Positions 15,801 to 24,559 are shown, counted from the stretch's first letter. The stretch is DNA of 64,000 bases from Chryseobacterium sp. Tr-659 (GCF_011752975.1 NZ_VWWP01000013.1:1-64000); one strand, 5' to 3'. Translations and numbers: made by a program. The notes: generated from the letters alone by a model not told the origin.

Positions 15801-17645
15801 GAAAGAAAAGAATATTATACGAAACAGTTTGAAGCGGCAGCTATCATCTCACAATCATTCATTGTAAAGGAAGGGTTTGAGTACTTAAGCCGGGAGCTGG
15901 CGGGAGAAATGAATGCTTTTGCATCAACACATAATATTTTTAAAGAAACAGATTGTATCAATTCTGCAATATACCTGAAACAGGAAGACAAAGAAAACTT
16001 CCTGATCTCAGAAAAAGCAGGAAGATTGTACGAATTATTTTTAAAAGAACTGAAAGAAAAAGGCAAAGATCTTGAGTTTATTACACAGATACAGGCAATG
16101 TATCAGTATCCTTCTGCGTGTTATTATATTGTAGAAAGTGCATTGCAGGCCTTTGATCCGCATGCTGAGAAAAATATTATACGGGAGACGGCTGCCTTTA
16201 TCATCACCCAAAAGTTTGATCCGAAAAATATCAGGCGTATTTCTTATGAAGTAACGATAAAAGAACTGAAGTCTCTTGAAAAAGATGCAGAATACAATCT
16301 TAATTATTTTGAATTTGTAGCCCGCCTGAACCAATTCAATACCGTTACCGTTCCGAAATACAAGCGTCTTCAGGAATTGAAATACACTTGGATTGATGAA
16401 AAGAAGAAAGCATTGAAATTAAACACCTTTCAGCCACAGGTGTTAAGTTCTTTTGTCAGAAATAAGCTGATTAACGATGTTTATTTCCCTCTGATCGGAG
16501 CAAATTTAGCCAAGCAATTAGGAACAATAGGCTCAGACAAGCGAACAGACAGAATGGGAATGCTTCTTTTGGTATCTCCTCCTGGATACGGAAAAACAAC
16601 CCTGATGGAATATATGGCGGAGCGTATGGGGCTGGTTTTTATGAAGATTAACGGCCCGTCTTTGGGTTATGATATTGTTTCAACGGATCCTGCGGAGGCT
16701 AAAAATGCGGGAGCAAAACAAGAACTTGAAAAGCTGAATCTGGCCTTGGAAATGGGAGATAATGTGATGTTGTATCTTGATGATATTCAGCATTGCAATC
16801 CTGAGTTTTTACAGAAATTTATTTCACTTGCTGACGGACAGAGAAAAATAGAAGGAATTTATAACGGAGAAAGTAAGACCTATGATCTCCGTTCCAAAAG
16901 ATTCTGTCTGGTGATGGCTGGAAATCCATACACGGAAAACGGAGAAAAATTTAAAATTCCGGATATGCTTGCCAATCGTTCAGATACTTACAACCTCGGA
17001 GAAATATCCGGATCAAAAACCGATCTTTTTGATGTAAGCCTTATAGAAAATGCTTTAATGTCCAATGAATATCTGACAAGACTTACCCAGCCGGGAATAG
17101 AAAACCTTTATGAGCTGTATGACTGCGTGCTTACGGATAACCCGGCAGATAATCTTAAAGGGAATTTCAGCTCCAATGAAATATCAGATTTCCGTGCGGT
17201 ATTGAAAAACACAATCATGGTAAGAAATATGGTACTGAAAGTGAATAAAGAATATATCTCTTCAGCGGCAATGGCTGACGATTATAGAAATGAACCGTCA
17301 TTCAAACTGCAGGGATCTTACCGTAATATGAATAAACTTATTGCACAAATTCAGCCTATTCTAAAAACCAATGAAGTGACTCAGATTGTTCTGGACCACT
17401 ATCAGAATGAATCTCAGACGTTAACGACAGGATCAGAAGCCAATATGTTAAAATTGAAAGAACTGATTGGAACCATTTCAAAAGAAGAAACAGAACGTTG
17501 GACAGAGATTAAAAAGACATTCGTTAAAAATAAAACGATAAAAGGATTAGGAGAAAATGACAGGATGTCTCAGATTGTAGCATTACTCGCCCAATTTGGA
17601 GATGGGCTGGAAGGAATTAAAGAAGTCCTGAGAAAAGAAGTTTAG
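12843..17645 (+). CDS. Giant AAA-type ATPase with N-terminal DUF3686-like region (annotated in relatives as DNA repair ATPase)
   Basis: 1600 residues. The N-terminal about 420 residues are beta-rich, resembling the DUF3686 region. A long helical and coiled-coil middle follows (about 480-1200). The C-terminal ATPase carries Walker A GYGKTT (1248-1253), Walker B LYLDD (1310-1314) and a sensor-1-like segment (VMAGNPYTENGE, near 1355). Relatives are often named DNA repair ATPases, but the operon points to envelope stress: PspA, YqiJ-like and flotillin are co-transcribed upstream, and AAA proteins with flotillin and PspA recur in comparative surveys of PspA neighbourhoods. It may remodel PspA or flotillin assemblies; that is inference. 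Ends at a strong hairpin terminator. Confidence 0.8.
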   Translation: MSEQLNSGTYEIIQNRLNEQKNDLIQRLQQLNESRKNIFGGVDFSLIANERISTDHSCIAKDIYSLGNHLIFGSNAHLGLQTEINISDVFSIYKINNNRFEPQDYTLINDEGFIDEFKNLYKYYRNTFFARFTFTENYLYMVFQLSESTTDIKAFKWLIKDNGLIYIDSRSASETSYPQQHGFVWTKATRDMQRSGKHPHISLADKVFVESIGGDITIKVEDNTDTGKGIYSEDVIHKDQNLDDAEIYFCDLDNLVVFKIKPYQETERYFIYNHKEKTVSRADALKYSGLLLPENQGVLFSNGYALQTGGLKVISQDQNRLYYLKTITEPNGENFLYVFYDDKTNNYQLISYNIITQTIETPIRCSGFTFLNDGKLIYLRESIETTKNHLAQIWQTPFSKEVLPNAEKADSLIYKIGNKDIVRVMAESQELITLLNKKDSYSGLYNDIVKLSTFILDTYYFLGEEEVEKLDQPLKEIRGIAHSAINEYEKVVEQRKKTEEALEKIKHSCDKILDDTKRLHYSQLSEYIDALSQIRALRGEITGARDLKYADTALLDSLEKALAERYTELSNACVDFLLQEGALLPYEDKAQKISEDIIALQKAVDAKGIDENINILSGQLELLVDIVNNLKIEDTSQSTQIIENISLIFARLNQERLELGKRKREISGKELASDFQAQITLFDQSVINFLELSQTPEKCDEYLTKLSIQLEEMETKFIDFEEFIQQIGTKREEVYGHFQNKRVQLTEARNKRTQNLFDAAQRILKSVQTKAESFDSENEINGYFAADLMVEKMKDLSRQLAELEDSAKSEEIQTLLKTSQQEAVRKLKDKKEIYADGESVIALGDYKFAVNRQKLDLTLVLRNAQYYYHLTGTSFYEPLSFNTADEFKEVWNQEFVSENSQVKRFEYLAWNVFSVHKEIATELQNETSVQQFTTEHFGEGLVKGIHDKDAQHIVTRLQQIHNELGLMRFTAQERALAQIFWFFLEKERKEYYTKQFEAAAIISQSFIVKEGFEYLSRELAGEMNAFASTHNIFKETDCINSAIYLKQEDKENFLISEKAGRLYELFLKELKEKGKDLEFITQIQAMYQYPSACYYIVESALQAFDPHAEKNIIRETAAFIITQKFDPKNIRRISYEVTIKELKSLEKDAEYNLNYFEFVARLNQFNTVTVPKYKRLQELKYTWIDEKKKALKLNTFQPQVLSSFVRNKLINDVYFPLIGANLAKQLGTIGSDKRTDRMGMLLLVSPPGYGKTTLMEYMAERMGLVFMKINGPSLGYDIVSTDPAEAKNAGAKQELEKLNLALEMGDNVMLYLDDIQHCNPEFLQKFISLADGQRKIEGIYNGESKTYDLRSKRFCLVMAGNPYTENGEKFKIPDMLANRSDTYNLGEISGSKTDLFDVSLIENALMSNEYLTRLTQPGIENLYELYDCVLTDNPADNLKGNFSSNEISDFRAVLKNTIMVRNMVLKVNKEYISSAAMADDYRNEPSFKLQGSYRNMNKLIAQIQPILKTNEVTQIVLDHYQNESQTLTTGSEANMLKLKELIGTISKEETERWTEIKKTFVKNKTIKGLGENDRMSQIVALLAQFGDGLEGIKEVLRKEV

Positions 17646-17654
17646 TCTTGATAT

Positions 17655-17687
17655 AAAAACAGCAACCATCGAATGGTTGCTGTTTTT
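17655..17687. terminator. Bidirectional intrinsic terminator
   Basis: Perfect 15-bp stem AAAAACAGCAACCAT / ATGGTTGCTGTTTTT with a 3-nt loop, giving T runs in both directions, between the convergent ATPase and DUF389 genes. Confidence 0.92.
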
Positions 17688-17691
17688 AATT

Positions 17692-18984
17692 TTATTGACG
17701 GATCACTTTTGTATTTTTATCAGATAATTTTTCAGAGATCCATTGTTTCATTTTTCCCTCCTGGTCTTTTTCCTCTTTTTCAGACTGATAAAGGACTACG
17801 GTACTTACCCTGGCACTATCTGTGTTCGGAAAATTGGTTACCTTACCTATCGAAATATTATGGAATGAAGGAAACAGGATATTGATCTCCTTAACAAGGC
17901 TTGAATCTTTTACCGTGTACTTATCCAATTGCTGTCTTAACTGGTTGATAACAATGTCTTTTTCAGACAATACATTATTGCGCTGCCCAATTTCATTAAG
18001 TATTTCAGATTTCAGGTCTGTAACATCCTGCTTGATAACAAGTTTTGTATTTAAGATGCCGGCAGTTTGAAGCTGCTTATTAATAGAATCTAATTCGTTT
18101 TTGTCAAATTTCTTAGATAAAAAGGCAAGTTCTATAGTTCTGGGAGAAGAGTTGTAATTTACCTTTTTATAAATCATGGTATATCCTTTTTGCGTAAATT
18201 CATTATTGATAAACTGATCTACATTCTGGGTGAACCTTTTTTGATTCAGTAAATTATAGGCAAGGTACGAGCTCGGAACAATCATAATAATGATTAATGC
18301 CGTTATCCCGTATCTTATGTGCCTCTCATACTTTCTATCTACAAGCTCAATAGGAGCATATTTCAGATATTTAATGATAAGAAAAGTAGCGATACAAATG
18401 AAAAAGCAATTAATCGTATAAAGATAGAACGCCCCCATAAAATAGCTCCAGTTTCCTATAGAAAGTCCATATCCGGCAGTACAGAGAGGTGGCATTAAAG
18501 CCGTAGCAATAGCCACACCGGGGATAGGATTTCCCTGTTTTACCCTTGTAATGGCTATAACACCTACCAGACCACCGAAAAATGCGATCAATACATCATA
18601 AATATTAGGAGATGTTCGGGCTAAAAGCTCAGATTGTGTTTCTTTAAACGGGCTTAAGAAAAAATAGATAAAAGAGACCAGCAAGCTCACCACCGTTGCA
18701 ATAAGAAGATTTTTCATAGATCTTTTGAGCAGCTGGAAGTTGTAAGTTCCCAATGCAAATCCTGCTCCCACAATAGGTCCCATTAAAGGAGATATAAGCA
18801 TGGCACCGATAATGACAGCTGTAGAGTTAACATTGAGCCCTACAGAAGCAATAACAATTGCACAGGCAAGTATCCAGAGATTGGAGCCACGGAAAGAAAT
18901 ATTATCAGTGATATTCTCAAGAACCTTTTGCTTGTCTTCTTCACCGGAATGAAGATTAATAAATTTTAAAAATTTTCTCGTCAT
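17692..18984 (-). CDS. DUF389 family (TIGR00341-type) integral membrane protein
   Basis: About 430 residues from the ATG at 18984 (MTRKFLKFINLHSGEED). An upstream in-frame ATG at 19071 would add 29 residues, but the family core begins shortly after the chosen start. The membrane part shows the DUF389 signatures SVGLNVNSTAVIIGAMLISP, PLMGPIVGAGFALG, GVAIATALMPPLCTAGYGL and about seven helices. A C-terminal soluble part of about 190 residues (from about 245) has a coiled-coil stretch (LNEIGQRNNVLSEKDIVINQ). No transport substrate is established for the family. It is convergent with the stress operon and shares its terminator, and is divergent from the small gene at 19209. Confidence 0.82.
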   Translation of the reverse strand: MTRKFLKFINLHSGEEDKQKVLENITDNISFRGSNLWILACAIVIASVGLNVNSTAVIIGAMLISPLMGPIVGAGFALGTYNFQLLKRSMKNLLIATVVSLLVSFIYFFLSPFKETQSELLARTSPNIYDVLIAFFGGLVGVIAITRVKQGNPIPGVAIATALMPPLCTAGYGLSIGNWSYFMGAFYLYTINCFFICIATFLIIKYLKYAPIELVDRKYERHIRYGITALIIIMIVPSSYLAYNLLNQKRFTQNVDQFINNEFTQKGYTMIYKKVNYNSSPRTIELAFLSKKFDKNELDSINKQLQTAGILNTKLVIKQDVTDLKSEILNEIGQRNNVLSEKDIVINQLRQQLDKYTVKDSSLVKEINILFPSFHNISIGKVTNFPNTDSARVSTVVLYQSEKEEKDQEGKMKQWISEKLSDKNTKVIRQ

Positions 18985-19183
18985 TGTATGTATGTTTATT
19001 TTTTTATTTGAATCTAAAGAATAAAAATACATATTTATACAGAATCTTTCATTCATAGAAAATTTAAACATAACTTTTATTCGCTGGTTATTGAATCTAT
19101 AATATTATTGAAATGAATAATATACAATCTGTATCCATAATATTATATTCTTCTGTATCTGTGTCCAAAGTTGAATCCTCCAT

Positions 19184-19191
19184 AATTTTGT
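19184..19191 (+). promoter_or_regulatory. -7 promoter element
   Basis: TAATTTTG (exact TAnnTTTG), 17 bp upstream of the ATG at 19209. It supports that start over an upstream in-frame ATG at 19113. Confidence 0.5.
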
Positions 19192-19208
19192 TACACAAGC
19201 AGAGTATT

Positions 19209-19577
19209 ATGGAAAAGATCATTCAACATCGGGAGCAGCTTCAATATACAGAAGCCTATATTTCAGACATGGGAGTGCTGAAGAATATTTTTCAGCAGAT
19301 ACAGAATTGTAGAAAAATAAATCAGAATTTCGGACTTCCTTTTCTTTTAGCCAAAAAAGACAATGAAATTATTGCATTTGCAAGTCTTGTTATGAATGAA
19401 AAGAAAGAAATTTCTTTTAAAATATATGACAAAAAAGGGATGCCGGATACTGAGAAGAGAAGTTTCATCTCCAGAATAGAAAACTATTTTAAAAAGAATA
19501 ATACCCCAAATTTTCGAGATCCTGAACAATTAAAAATGAGTATCAGCAGAATGGTCAGCTGGCTGAATCTTGAATAA
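19209..19577 (+). CDS. Hypothetical protein
   Basis: 122 residues from the chosen ATG (MEKIIQHREQLQYTEAYISD). An ATG at 19113 would add 32 residues of low-complexity Ser/Val sequence that lies upstream of a -7 element, so it is rejected. The protein is helical at both ends with a beta-like centre (FGLPFLLAKKDNEIIAFASL, then EISFKIYDKKG), faintly like a truncated acetyltransferase fold, but no motif is decisive. No signal peptide. It ends 42 bp before the MocR-type regulator gene on the same strand and may be co-transcribed with it and the GNAT gene. Confidence 0.55.
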   Translation: MEKIIQHREQLQYTEAYISDMGVLKNIFQQIQNCRKINQNFGLPFLLAKKDNEIIAFASLVMNEKKEISFKIYDKKGMPDTEKRSFISRIENYFKKNNTPNFRDPEQLKMSISRMVSWLNLE

Positions 19578-19619
19578 AAACAAGAAGAAAATTGTACATT
19601 TACTTAAAACCGGAATCCA

Positions 19620-21035
19620 ATGTCTAAAGATGTTCTGTACCTTAAAATAGCCAATTCTGTCACAGAGCAGATTAAAAGTGAAACGCTGCAGTTTGGAGAA
19701 AGGCTGCCTTCTTTAAGGAGTGCCCAGAAATTATATAATGTGAGTCTGAATACTGTAAAACAAGCGTATATGGAACTGGAAAGCCGTTCCCTTGTAGAGT
19801 CACGGCCCAAATACGGATATTATGTGAGCCAGACTTCCAGGCGAAAGCTGGCATTGCCGTCTGTAGCTCAAATGAAATTATCCGAAAAGAAAAACACCCC
19901 GCAGGACCTTATTGATAAAGTATTCGGAACAATTGAAGGAACAGATATTACACAGTTTGCATTAGGAATTCCAGGGAAGAGCCTTCTTCCTGTAGCCAAG
20001 ATGAAAAAATGCATGATTGATGTAATGAAGAGGAAAAATGACAGCGGAACAAACTATGAACCGGTACAGGGGAGTGAGGCTCTTCGCCGCGAAATTGCCA
20101 AATGGTCTATTGTAATGGAAGGCAAAATTACAGAAGATGATATGGTAATCACTTCCGGTGCCATGAATGCCGTTTATAACTGCTTAATGGCAGTAACTCA
20201 GCCTGGAGACTCAGTAGCTGTGGAGAGCCCTGTGTATTTCGGAATGCTTCAGGCGATTCAGCTGTTGGGATTAAAAGCTGTGGAAATTCCTACGCATCCA
20301 ATTTACGGAGTAGATCTGGATGCCTTGAAAAAAGTATTACCAAAGCTTTCTGCATGTTGCTTTGTGACGAATTTCAATAATCCGCTGGGCTTTCAGATGC
20401 CGGATGAAAATAAAAAAGAACTGGTAAGGCTGATCACGGAATATAATGTTCCCCTGATTGAAGATGACGTATATGGGAATATCTATTTTGGGGCAGAAAG
20501 GCCGAAGCCTTGTAAATATTATGATGAGGCAGATCTTGTCATGTGGGCGGGATCCGTTTCGAAAACACTGGCTCCCGGATTCAGGGTAGGCTGGGTAGCT
20601 CCCGGAAAGTTTAAAGATAAAATTATCCGTCAGAAACTGGTACAAACCGTAAGCGGACCATCTTTGTTTTCAGATGTGATTGCAGATTTTCTTGCTCATG
20701 GACGTTATGATCATCACCTAAGGATGTTCAGGAAAAAGCTCTATGCGAATTATCTTCAGATTCAGAAAGCCGTGAATCAATACTTCCCGGATAATACCAA
20801 GATTTCTGAACCCAAAGGAGGTTTTATGCTGTGGCTGGAACTGGATAAAAGAATCTGTACGGAAGATCTTTACGATGCAGCACTGGAACAGAAAGTAAAC
20901 TTCGCCCCCGGAAGAATGTTTTCACAATATAATCAGTATCAGAATTGTATGCGGCTGAACTATGCTTTAGAATGGACAGACAGAGTAGAAAGTGACTTGG
21001 AGAAACTGGGAAAAATGATTAAAAACAGAATATAA
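19620..21035 (+). CDS. MocR-family regulator: GntR winged helix fused to a class I aminotransferase-like domain
   Basis: 471 residues. The N-terminal winged helix (about 5-75) has GERLPSLRSAQKLYNVSLNT and VKQAYMELESRSLVESRPKYG, typical of GntR HTH domains. The C-terminal fold-type I PLP domain (about 110-471) has NFNNPLGFQMP, EDDVYGNIYF and SVSKTLAPGFRVGW, where the Lys is the expected PLP Schiff-base residue. MocR proteins are transcription regulators that sense PLP or amino-acid adducts (PdxR, GabR), and some may retain aminotransferase activity. The first-domain linker is short. No pdx or gab genes are nearby, so the target is not evident; the downstream GNAT gene, 15 bp away, is the likeliest operon partner. 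Confidence 0.87.
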   Translation: MSKDVLYLKIANSVTEQIKSETLQFGERLPSLRSAQKLYNVSLNTVKQAYMELESRSLVESRPKYGYYVSQTSRRKLALPSVAQMKLSEKKNTPQDLIDKVFGTIEGTDITQFALGIPGKSLLPVAKMKKCMIDVMKRKNDSGTNYEPVQGSEALRREIAKWSIVMEGKITEDDMVITSGAMNAVYNCLMAVTQPGDSVAVESPVYFGMLQAIQLLGLKAVEIPTHPIYGVDLDALKKVLPKLSACCFVTNFNNPLGFQMPDENKKELVRLITEYNVPLIEDDVYGNIYFGAERPKPCKYYDEADLVMWAGSVSKTLAPGFRVGWVAPGKFKDKIIRQKLVQTVSGPSLFSDVIADFLAHGRYDHHLRMFRKKLYANYLQIQKAVNQYFPDNTKISEPKGGFMLWLELDKRICTEDLYDAALEQKVNFAPGRMFSQYNQYQNCMRLNYALEWTDRVESDLEKLGKMIKNRI

Positions 21036-21050
21036 CAAAACCTTATAACG

Positions 21051-21536
21051 ATGAATGATAGTAAAGATGAAGTAAAAATAATAAGCTACGAGGCTCAATA
21101 TAAAGAAGCTTTTAAAAAATTAAATGAAGAATGGATCAGAACATTCTTTGTAATGGAGGCTAGCGATTATAAATTACTGGATCATCCCGAAGAAGAAATT
21201 TTAAATAAAGGAGGGCATATTGTTTTTGCGATATTAAATGATGAAGCCGTAGGAACATGTGCATTAATGAAATCTGAGCACGAGCCTGTGACTTATGAAC
21301 TGGCGAAAATGGTTGTAAGCCCTAAAGCTCAGGGAAAGAAAATAGGTTATCTGCTGGGGAAAACTTTGGTAGATCTGGCCAGAGAATTGAAAGCTGAAAA
21401 AATTGTTCTGGAAACCAATTCAGTACTGGTTCCTGCCATTAAACTTTATGAGAAACTTGGATTCAGGCATATTCCGATTACAGATGCGGGCTACGACCGT
21501 GTGGATGTTCAAATGCAGTTGAATATCAGAGATTAA
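21051..21536 (+). CDS. GNAT family N-acetyltransferase
   Basis: 161 residues. A GNAT fold with the acetyl-CoA loop in VVSPKAQGKKIGYLLGKTLV (motif A; the Q/R-x-x-G-x-G/A pattern is QGKKIG) and the closing LYEKLGFRHIPI (motif B). Starts 15 bp after the MocR-type gene, so probably in its operon. The substrate cannot be predicted; it could be a small amine or amino acid linked with the regulator's ligand. Followed by a stem-loop terminator. Confidence 0.83.
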   Translation: MNDSKDEVKIISYEAQYKEAFKKLNEEWIRTFFVMEASDYKLLDHPEEEILNKGGHIVFAILNDEAVGTCALMKSEHEPVTYELAKMVVSPKAQGKKIGYLLGKTLVDLARELKAEKIVLETNSVLVPAIKLYEKLGFRHIPITDAGYDRVDVQMQLNIRD

Positions 21537-21544
21537 ACAAAAAA

Positions 21545-21583
21545 GATATTAGAACTCGGATCAAAGACCCTTGTTCTAATATC
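21545..21583. terminator. Hairpin terminator
   Basis: GATATTAGAAC (21545-21555) pairs with GTTCTAATATC (21573-21583), an 11-bp perfect stem between the convergent GNAT and phosphodiesterase-like genes. Confidence 0.75.
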
Positions 21584-21611
21584 AAAATTTAAATCTAATT
21601 GCTTTACTGTT

Positions 21612-23465
21612 TTATTTCTTTACAAAAGTTTTTGAACGCGAACTTTTGTTTCCGGTAATCTTAATGAAATACACTCCGGACGGAAGGGTTTCAATATTAA
21701 GCTTTTCATTATAAAAGCCCTGTGAAGACTTTAAATGATTGGTAAGAATAACCGATCCTTTCGCATCAATGATTTCTGTCTTAATTTCTTTATCTTCAGA
21801 TTGATAGTGGATATTTATACTTGTAGAAGCAGGATTTGGGAATACCTTAAAATCTTCTGCTATCGGTTTGATTTCTTTATTGGCTAGAACCTCGTTGGAA
21901 CAGGCCGGAATTCTGTTGGTTCCATCAATTCCCCAAGAAGACTGTACCGGAACACAAAGCCAGTTCAAAACGGTTGGGAAATGGTCAGTTTCTCTTGTTG
22001 TTGAGGTATAATCATAAACCTTGAAGTTATTGGTAGTATTTGCATTATAAGAAGGAGATCCTGTAATTGTCATATTATTAGCATTAATACTTGCATCTGC
22101 CAGCGTGTTTCCGGAAGTTTCATTACATTTCCAGTTGGCTAGTAACTGATTGTAATAAGGATGTGAAGGAGTAATATCCTGATTCGCCCAGTTTACAATT
22201 ACATCATTAGGAAGCGCAGATTTCCATATTCTGACATCTTTGTAGGATGCCGCAAGATTGATTCCATATGTATTGGTTCCATCCTGGTTTAAGGTCAAAG
22301 GAAGCCCTGAATCTATATTTCCAATGGAATTCATTTTTGCAAAAGTTACCGGAACACCGTCTTCATAAAGAGTTACAAGACCATCTCTGTCGAAACTGGC
22401 TGCAATATGTTTCCATTTATTCGTTTCCACTTTCCCGCCTACAAGGTCAATTCTGTTGGTTCCGTCTCCTATATTCAGTTTGAAGGTCTGTCCGGAATAT
22501 CCCGAGAAAATGATCCCTTTATTTTTTCCGTTCGCCCAGTTTTTATTACCCACCATTACCGGATCACTGCTATAAGAAACGTTGGGCTTTACCCAGAATT
22601 CAATAGTGAAATCCTGATTAGTCCCGAAATTAAAAGGAGTCTGATTAGTTGGTTTTGCATATGTTCCTGCTGGGAAGTTCAATTGGTTGAATGTTTTGTT
22701 GGATTCCAATATCGTTTTGCTGATCTGTTGAGGTGTAAACCCAGGATTGGAATACACCGTAAAAATATTTCTCTCAGAAAGAGCTCCTCCTCCGTGAGAG
22801 GTTTCTACAGCCCCGTGATCGGTGGTGAGTACCACCAGCCAGTCTTCATTATTATAGGTTGCTCTGTTTTTCATAGCAGCAACAATTTCCCCGATATAAG
22901 CATCCGTTGTCTGAATAGAAGACACATACTGTGGAATACTTGATGTGAATCCATAAGAATGTCCTGCATGATCTACATCATCAAAATCCACAAAAAGAAT
23001 ATCAGGATTATCACTCTGCAAAGCATTTACAGCCGCGTTTTTTACAGCAAGATCTGTGGCAAGATTGGTTTTTACATCTGCATTCTGAACAATCTTATCA
23101 TTGATAGGTGCCCAGTGTGCCAATGAAATGGTTCTTAGACCCGGATTAAAAGCTTCAGCTCTTGATAGAAAATCAGGGTAATTTACATAGTTTGGGTTGG
23201 TAAAATTATTGTCCTGAACATTGTGTTTGGTGTGCCATACGCCGGTAAGCATTGTACTCCAGCCGTTTCCACTCCAGGTAGTGGCAGCACAAAGCCCGTC
23301 CAGAGAATAAATAGAATGATTGATGAGGTTTTGAATGTTAGGAGTCGGGGTAGACATCATTACATCAGCACGGCATCCATCAATACCGATAAAAAGGACT
23401 TTTTTAGTTTGAGCTCCAAGGAAACAGCTCATTACAATAGCCATTGAGAATAGTTTTGTTTTCAT
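21612..23465 (-). CDS. Secreted alkaline-phosphatase-superfamily phosphodiesterase with LamG domain and type IX sorting domain
   Basis: 617 residues. Signal peptide MKTKLFSMAIVMSCFLGAQ, then a type I phosphodiesterase/nucleotide pyrophosphatase domain (about 21-240): FIGIDGCRAD (D29 metal ligand), AATTWSGNGWSTMLTG (T62/T63 near the nucleophile position), DFDDVDHAGHSYG and LTTDHGAVETSHGG (Asp/His metal sites). A LamG/concanavalin-like domain spans about 245-440 (DFTIEFWVKPN). The C-terminus (about 545-617; FKVFPNPASTSINIHYQ, GVYFIKITG) is a type A T9SS sorting domain, so the enzyme is exported to the cell surface. It lies at the distal end of a phosphonate-type gene set, so it may release phosphonates or phosphate from esters or lipids outside the cell; that is inference. 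Two operator-like repeats lie upstream. Confidence 0.85.
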   Translation of the reverse strand: MKTKLFSMAIVMSCFLGAQTKKVLFIGIDGCRADVMMSTPTPNIQNLINHSIYSLDGLCAATTWSGNGWSTMLTGVWHTKHNVQDNNFTNPNYVNYPDFLSRAEAFNPGLRTISLAHWAPINDKIVQNADVKTNLATDLAVKNAAVNALQSDNPDILFVDFDDVDHAGHSYGFTSSIPQYVSSIQTTDAYIGEIVAAMKNRATYNNEDWLVVLTTDHGAVETSHGGGALSERNIFTVYSNPGFTPQQISKTILESNKTFNQLNFPAGTYAKPTNQTPFNFGTNQDFTIEFWVKPNVSYSSDPVMVGNKNWANGKNKGIIFSGYSGQTFKLNIGDGTNRIDLVGGKVETNKWKHIAASFDRDGLVTLYEDGVPVTFAKMNSIGNIDSGLPLTLNQDGTNTYGINLAASYKDVRIWKSALPNDVIVNWANQDITPSHPYYNQLLANWKCNETSGNTLADASINANNMTITGSPSYNANTTNNFKVYDYTSTTRETDHFPTVLNWLCVPVQSSWGIDGTNRIPACSNEVLANKEIKPIAEDFKVFPNPASTSINIHYQSEDKEIKTEIIDAKGSVILTNHLKSSQGFYNEKLNIETLPSGVYFIKITGNKSSRSKTFVKK

Positions 23466-23489
23466 GGGATAAAGGGTTTTGAAAAAGAA

Positions 23490-23550
23490 AAGTTTACAAA
23501 TAGTAATTTATTTTTAATTATTGTAAAATTAGTTTACTATTTGTAAACTT
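23490..23550. promoter_or_regulatory. Operator-like inverted repeat upstream of the secreted phosphodiesterase
   Basis: AAGTTTACAAATAGTAA (23490-23506) and TTACTATTTGTAAACTT (23534-23550) are perfect 17-bp inverted arms. Each arm contains a site of the form GTTTAC-N5-GTAAAC (perfect at 23532-23548, imperfect at 23492-23508), centres 40 bp apart, about four helical turns. The region overlaps where the promoter should be. Confidence 0.65.
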
Positions 23551-23845
23551 ATATGAACCTAAGGTTAATTAATTGATAATTAAAAAGTTCCTGTAAACGA
23601 GAGTAGTAAAAACCGTAAAAGTCACAAAAGCTTAAAAATACTTTGATTATTTTTTAAGTGGCGGCTAAGTTTTTTAAACATCCCGTAAACTTCCTGGAAA
23701 TCTACTATTTTCGAGAAATCGTCAACGAAGATCCTATATTCCTCTTTTCCGAAAGGGCGCCAAATCTTAGATTTGAAGAGGTGGTAAAAAAGCACAAACA
23801 TTTTCAATCGTATGATCTGTGAAAACATTTGTGCCATCAAGTATT
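23551..23845. other. Intergenic stretch with no convincing gene
   Basis: Together with the flanking operator and terminator this makes a 425-bp gap. A 72-codon minus-strand frame (23622-23840) exists but sits directly downstream of a terminator, shows no family motif and is not counted as a gene. Confidence 0.5.
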
Positions 23846-23876
23846 TAAAAAAATGAGGCTGAATTAATAATTCAGG
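23846..23876 (-). terminator. Terminator of the receptor-MFS-FAD-PhnX-like operon
   Basis: CTGAATTA / TAATTCAG (23859-23875) forms a short perfect hairpin; on the minus strand a run of seven T follows. It lies 15 bp after the PhnX-like stop and separates the operon from the phosphodiesterase gene. Confidence 0.68.
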
Positions 23877-23890
23877 GTGAAAAGAAGTTG

Positions 23891-24559
23891 TTAAAGAATA
23901 CCTTCAGCCTCAGAAATTGTATTCAGAATATAATCCGGGGCCGCCTTTTCCAGCTCTGCTCTGCTCTGAGCGCCGGAAAGTACGGCAATTGTCAGTCCGC
24001 ATCCGGCATTTTTACCTTCTTCAATATCTATTACTGAATCACCGGCTTTTAGAACCTTATCGGGCTGGTCAATATTAAACTTCTTCATAGCAAGATGGAT
24101 CATTTCCGGGCTTGGCCGGCTTTCGGAAACATCATCGGCTGTAATTAAAGCATCAAAATGAACATTTTCTTTCCAGTTGAGTTTACTTAAAAGCTGGAGG
24201 GCAATTTCAGAAGTGTAACCGGTATTTAAAACGATCTTTTTATGTTGAGCTTTCATTTTAAGAAGAAAGTCTTCAGTTCCGTTGATGGGTCTCACCTCAA
24301 GGTTTTGGTAAGACTCTTTCAACTGATCTGAAAAGTTTTCGAAAATAGCGGGAGCATCCTCTTCATTACCATTAATTTCTTTCAGCAGACTTGTGATGGC
24401 TTCCAGTTTTTCCATTCCTGCACAGCTGGATAATACCCTGTCCAGGCTTACTTCATAGCCATAATCGTTAACAGCATTCGTAAGGGTTTTATAAACTACA
24501 TTGTCCTCATCAATTGTTGTTCCGGCCATATCCAGAACGAGTAATTCTATATTTTTCAT
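23891..24559 (-). CDS. Phosphonatase-like HAD hydrolase (TIGR03351 / PhnX-like)
   Basis: 222 residues from the ATG at 24559 (MKNIELLVLDMAGTTIDED), 7 bp after the FAD gene stop; a longer frame from 24607 would overlap that gene by 41 bp and is rejected. The nucleophile motif is D10-M-A12-G-T-T, with Ala in place of the second Asp as in phosphonoacetaldehyde hydrolase, and a lysine (K51 in CAGMEK) sits close to the position of the PhnX Schiff-base lysine (K53 in the Bacillus enzyme). SRPSPEMI and GDSVIDIEEG complete the HAD motifs. Expected reaction: cleavage of phosphonoacetaldehyde or a close analogue to an aldehyde and phosphate. It is directly linked with a TIGR03364-type FAD oxidoreductase, the standard neighbour of this clade. 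Confidence 0.84.
   Translation of the reverse strand: MKNIELLVLDMAGTTIDEDNVVYKTLTNAVNDYGYEVSLDRVLSSCAGMEKLEAITSLLKEINGNEEDAPAIFENFSDQLKESYQNLEVRPINGTEDFLLKMKAQHKKIVLNTGYTSEIALQLLSKLNWKENVHFDALITADDVSESRPSPEMIHLAMKKFNIDQPDKVLKAGDSVIDIEEGKNAGCGLTIAVLSGAQSRAELEKAAPDYILNTISEAEGIL

Noticed and set aside
23622..23840. 72-codon minus-strand frame as a gene
   Set aside because: It follows a terminator, has no family motif and lies in an AT-rich gap; chance is the simplest explanation.
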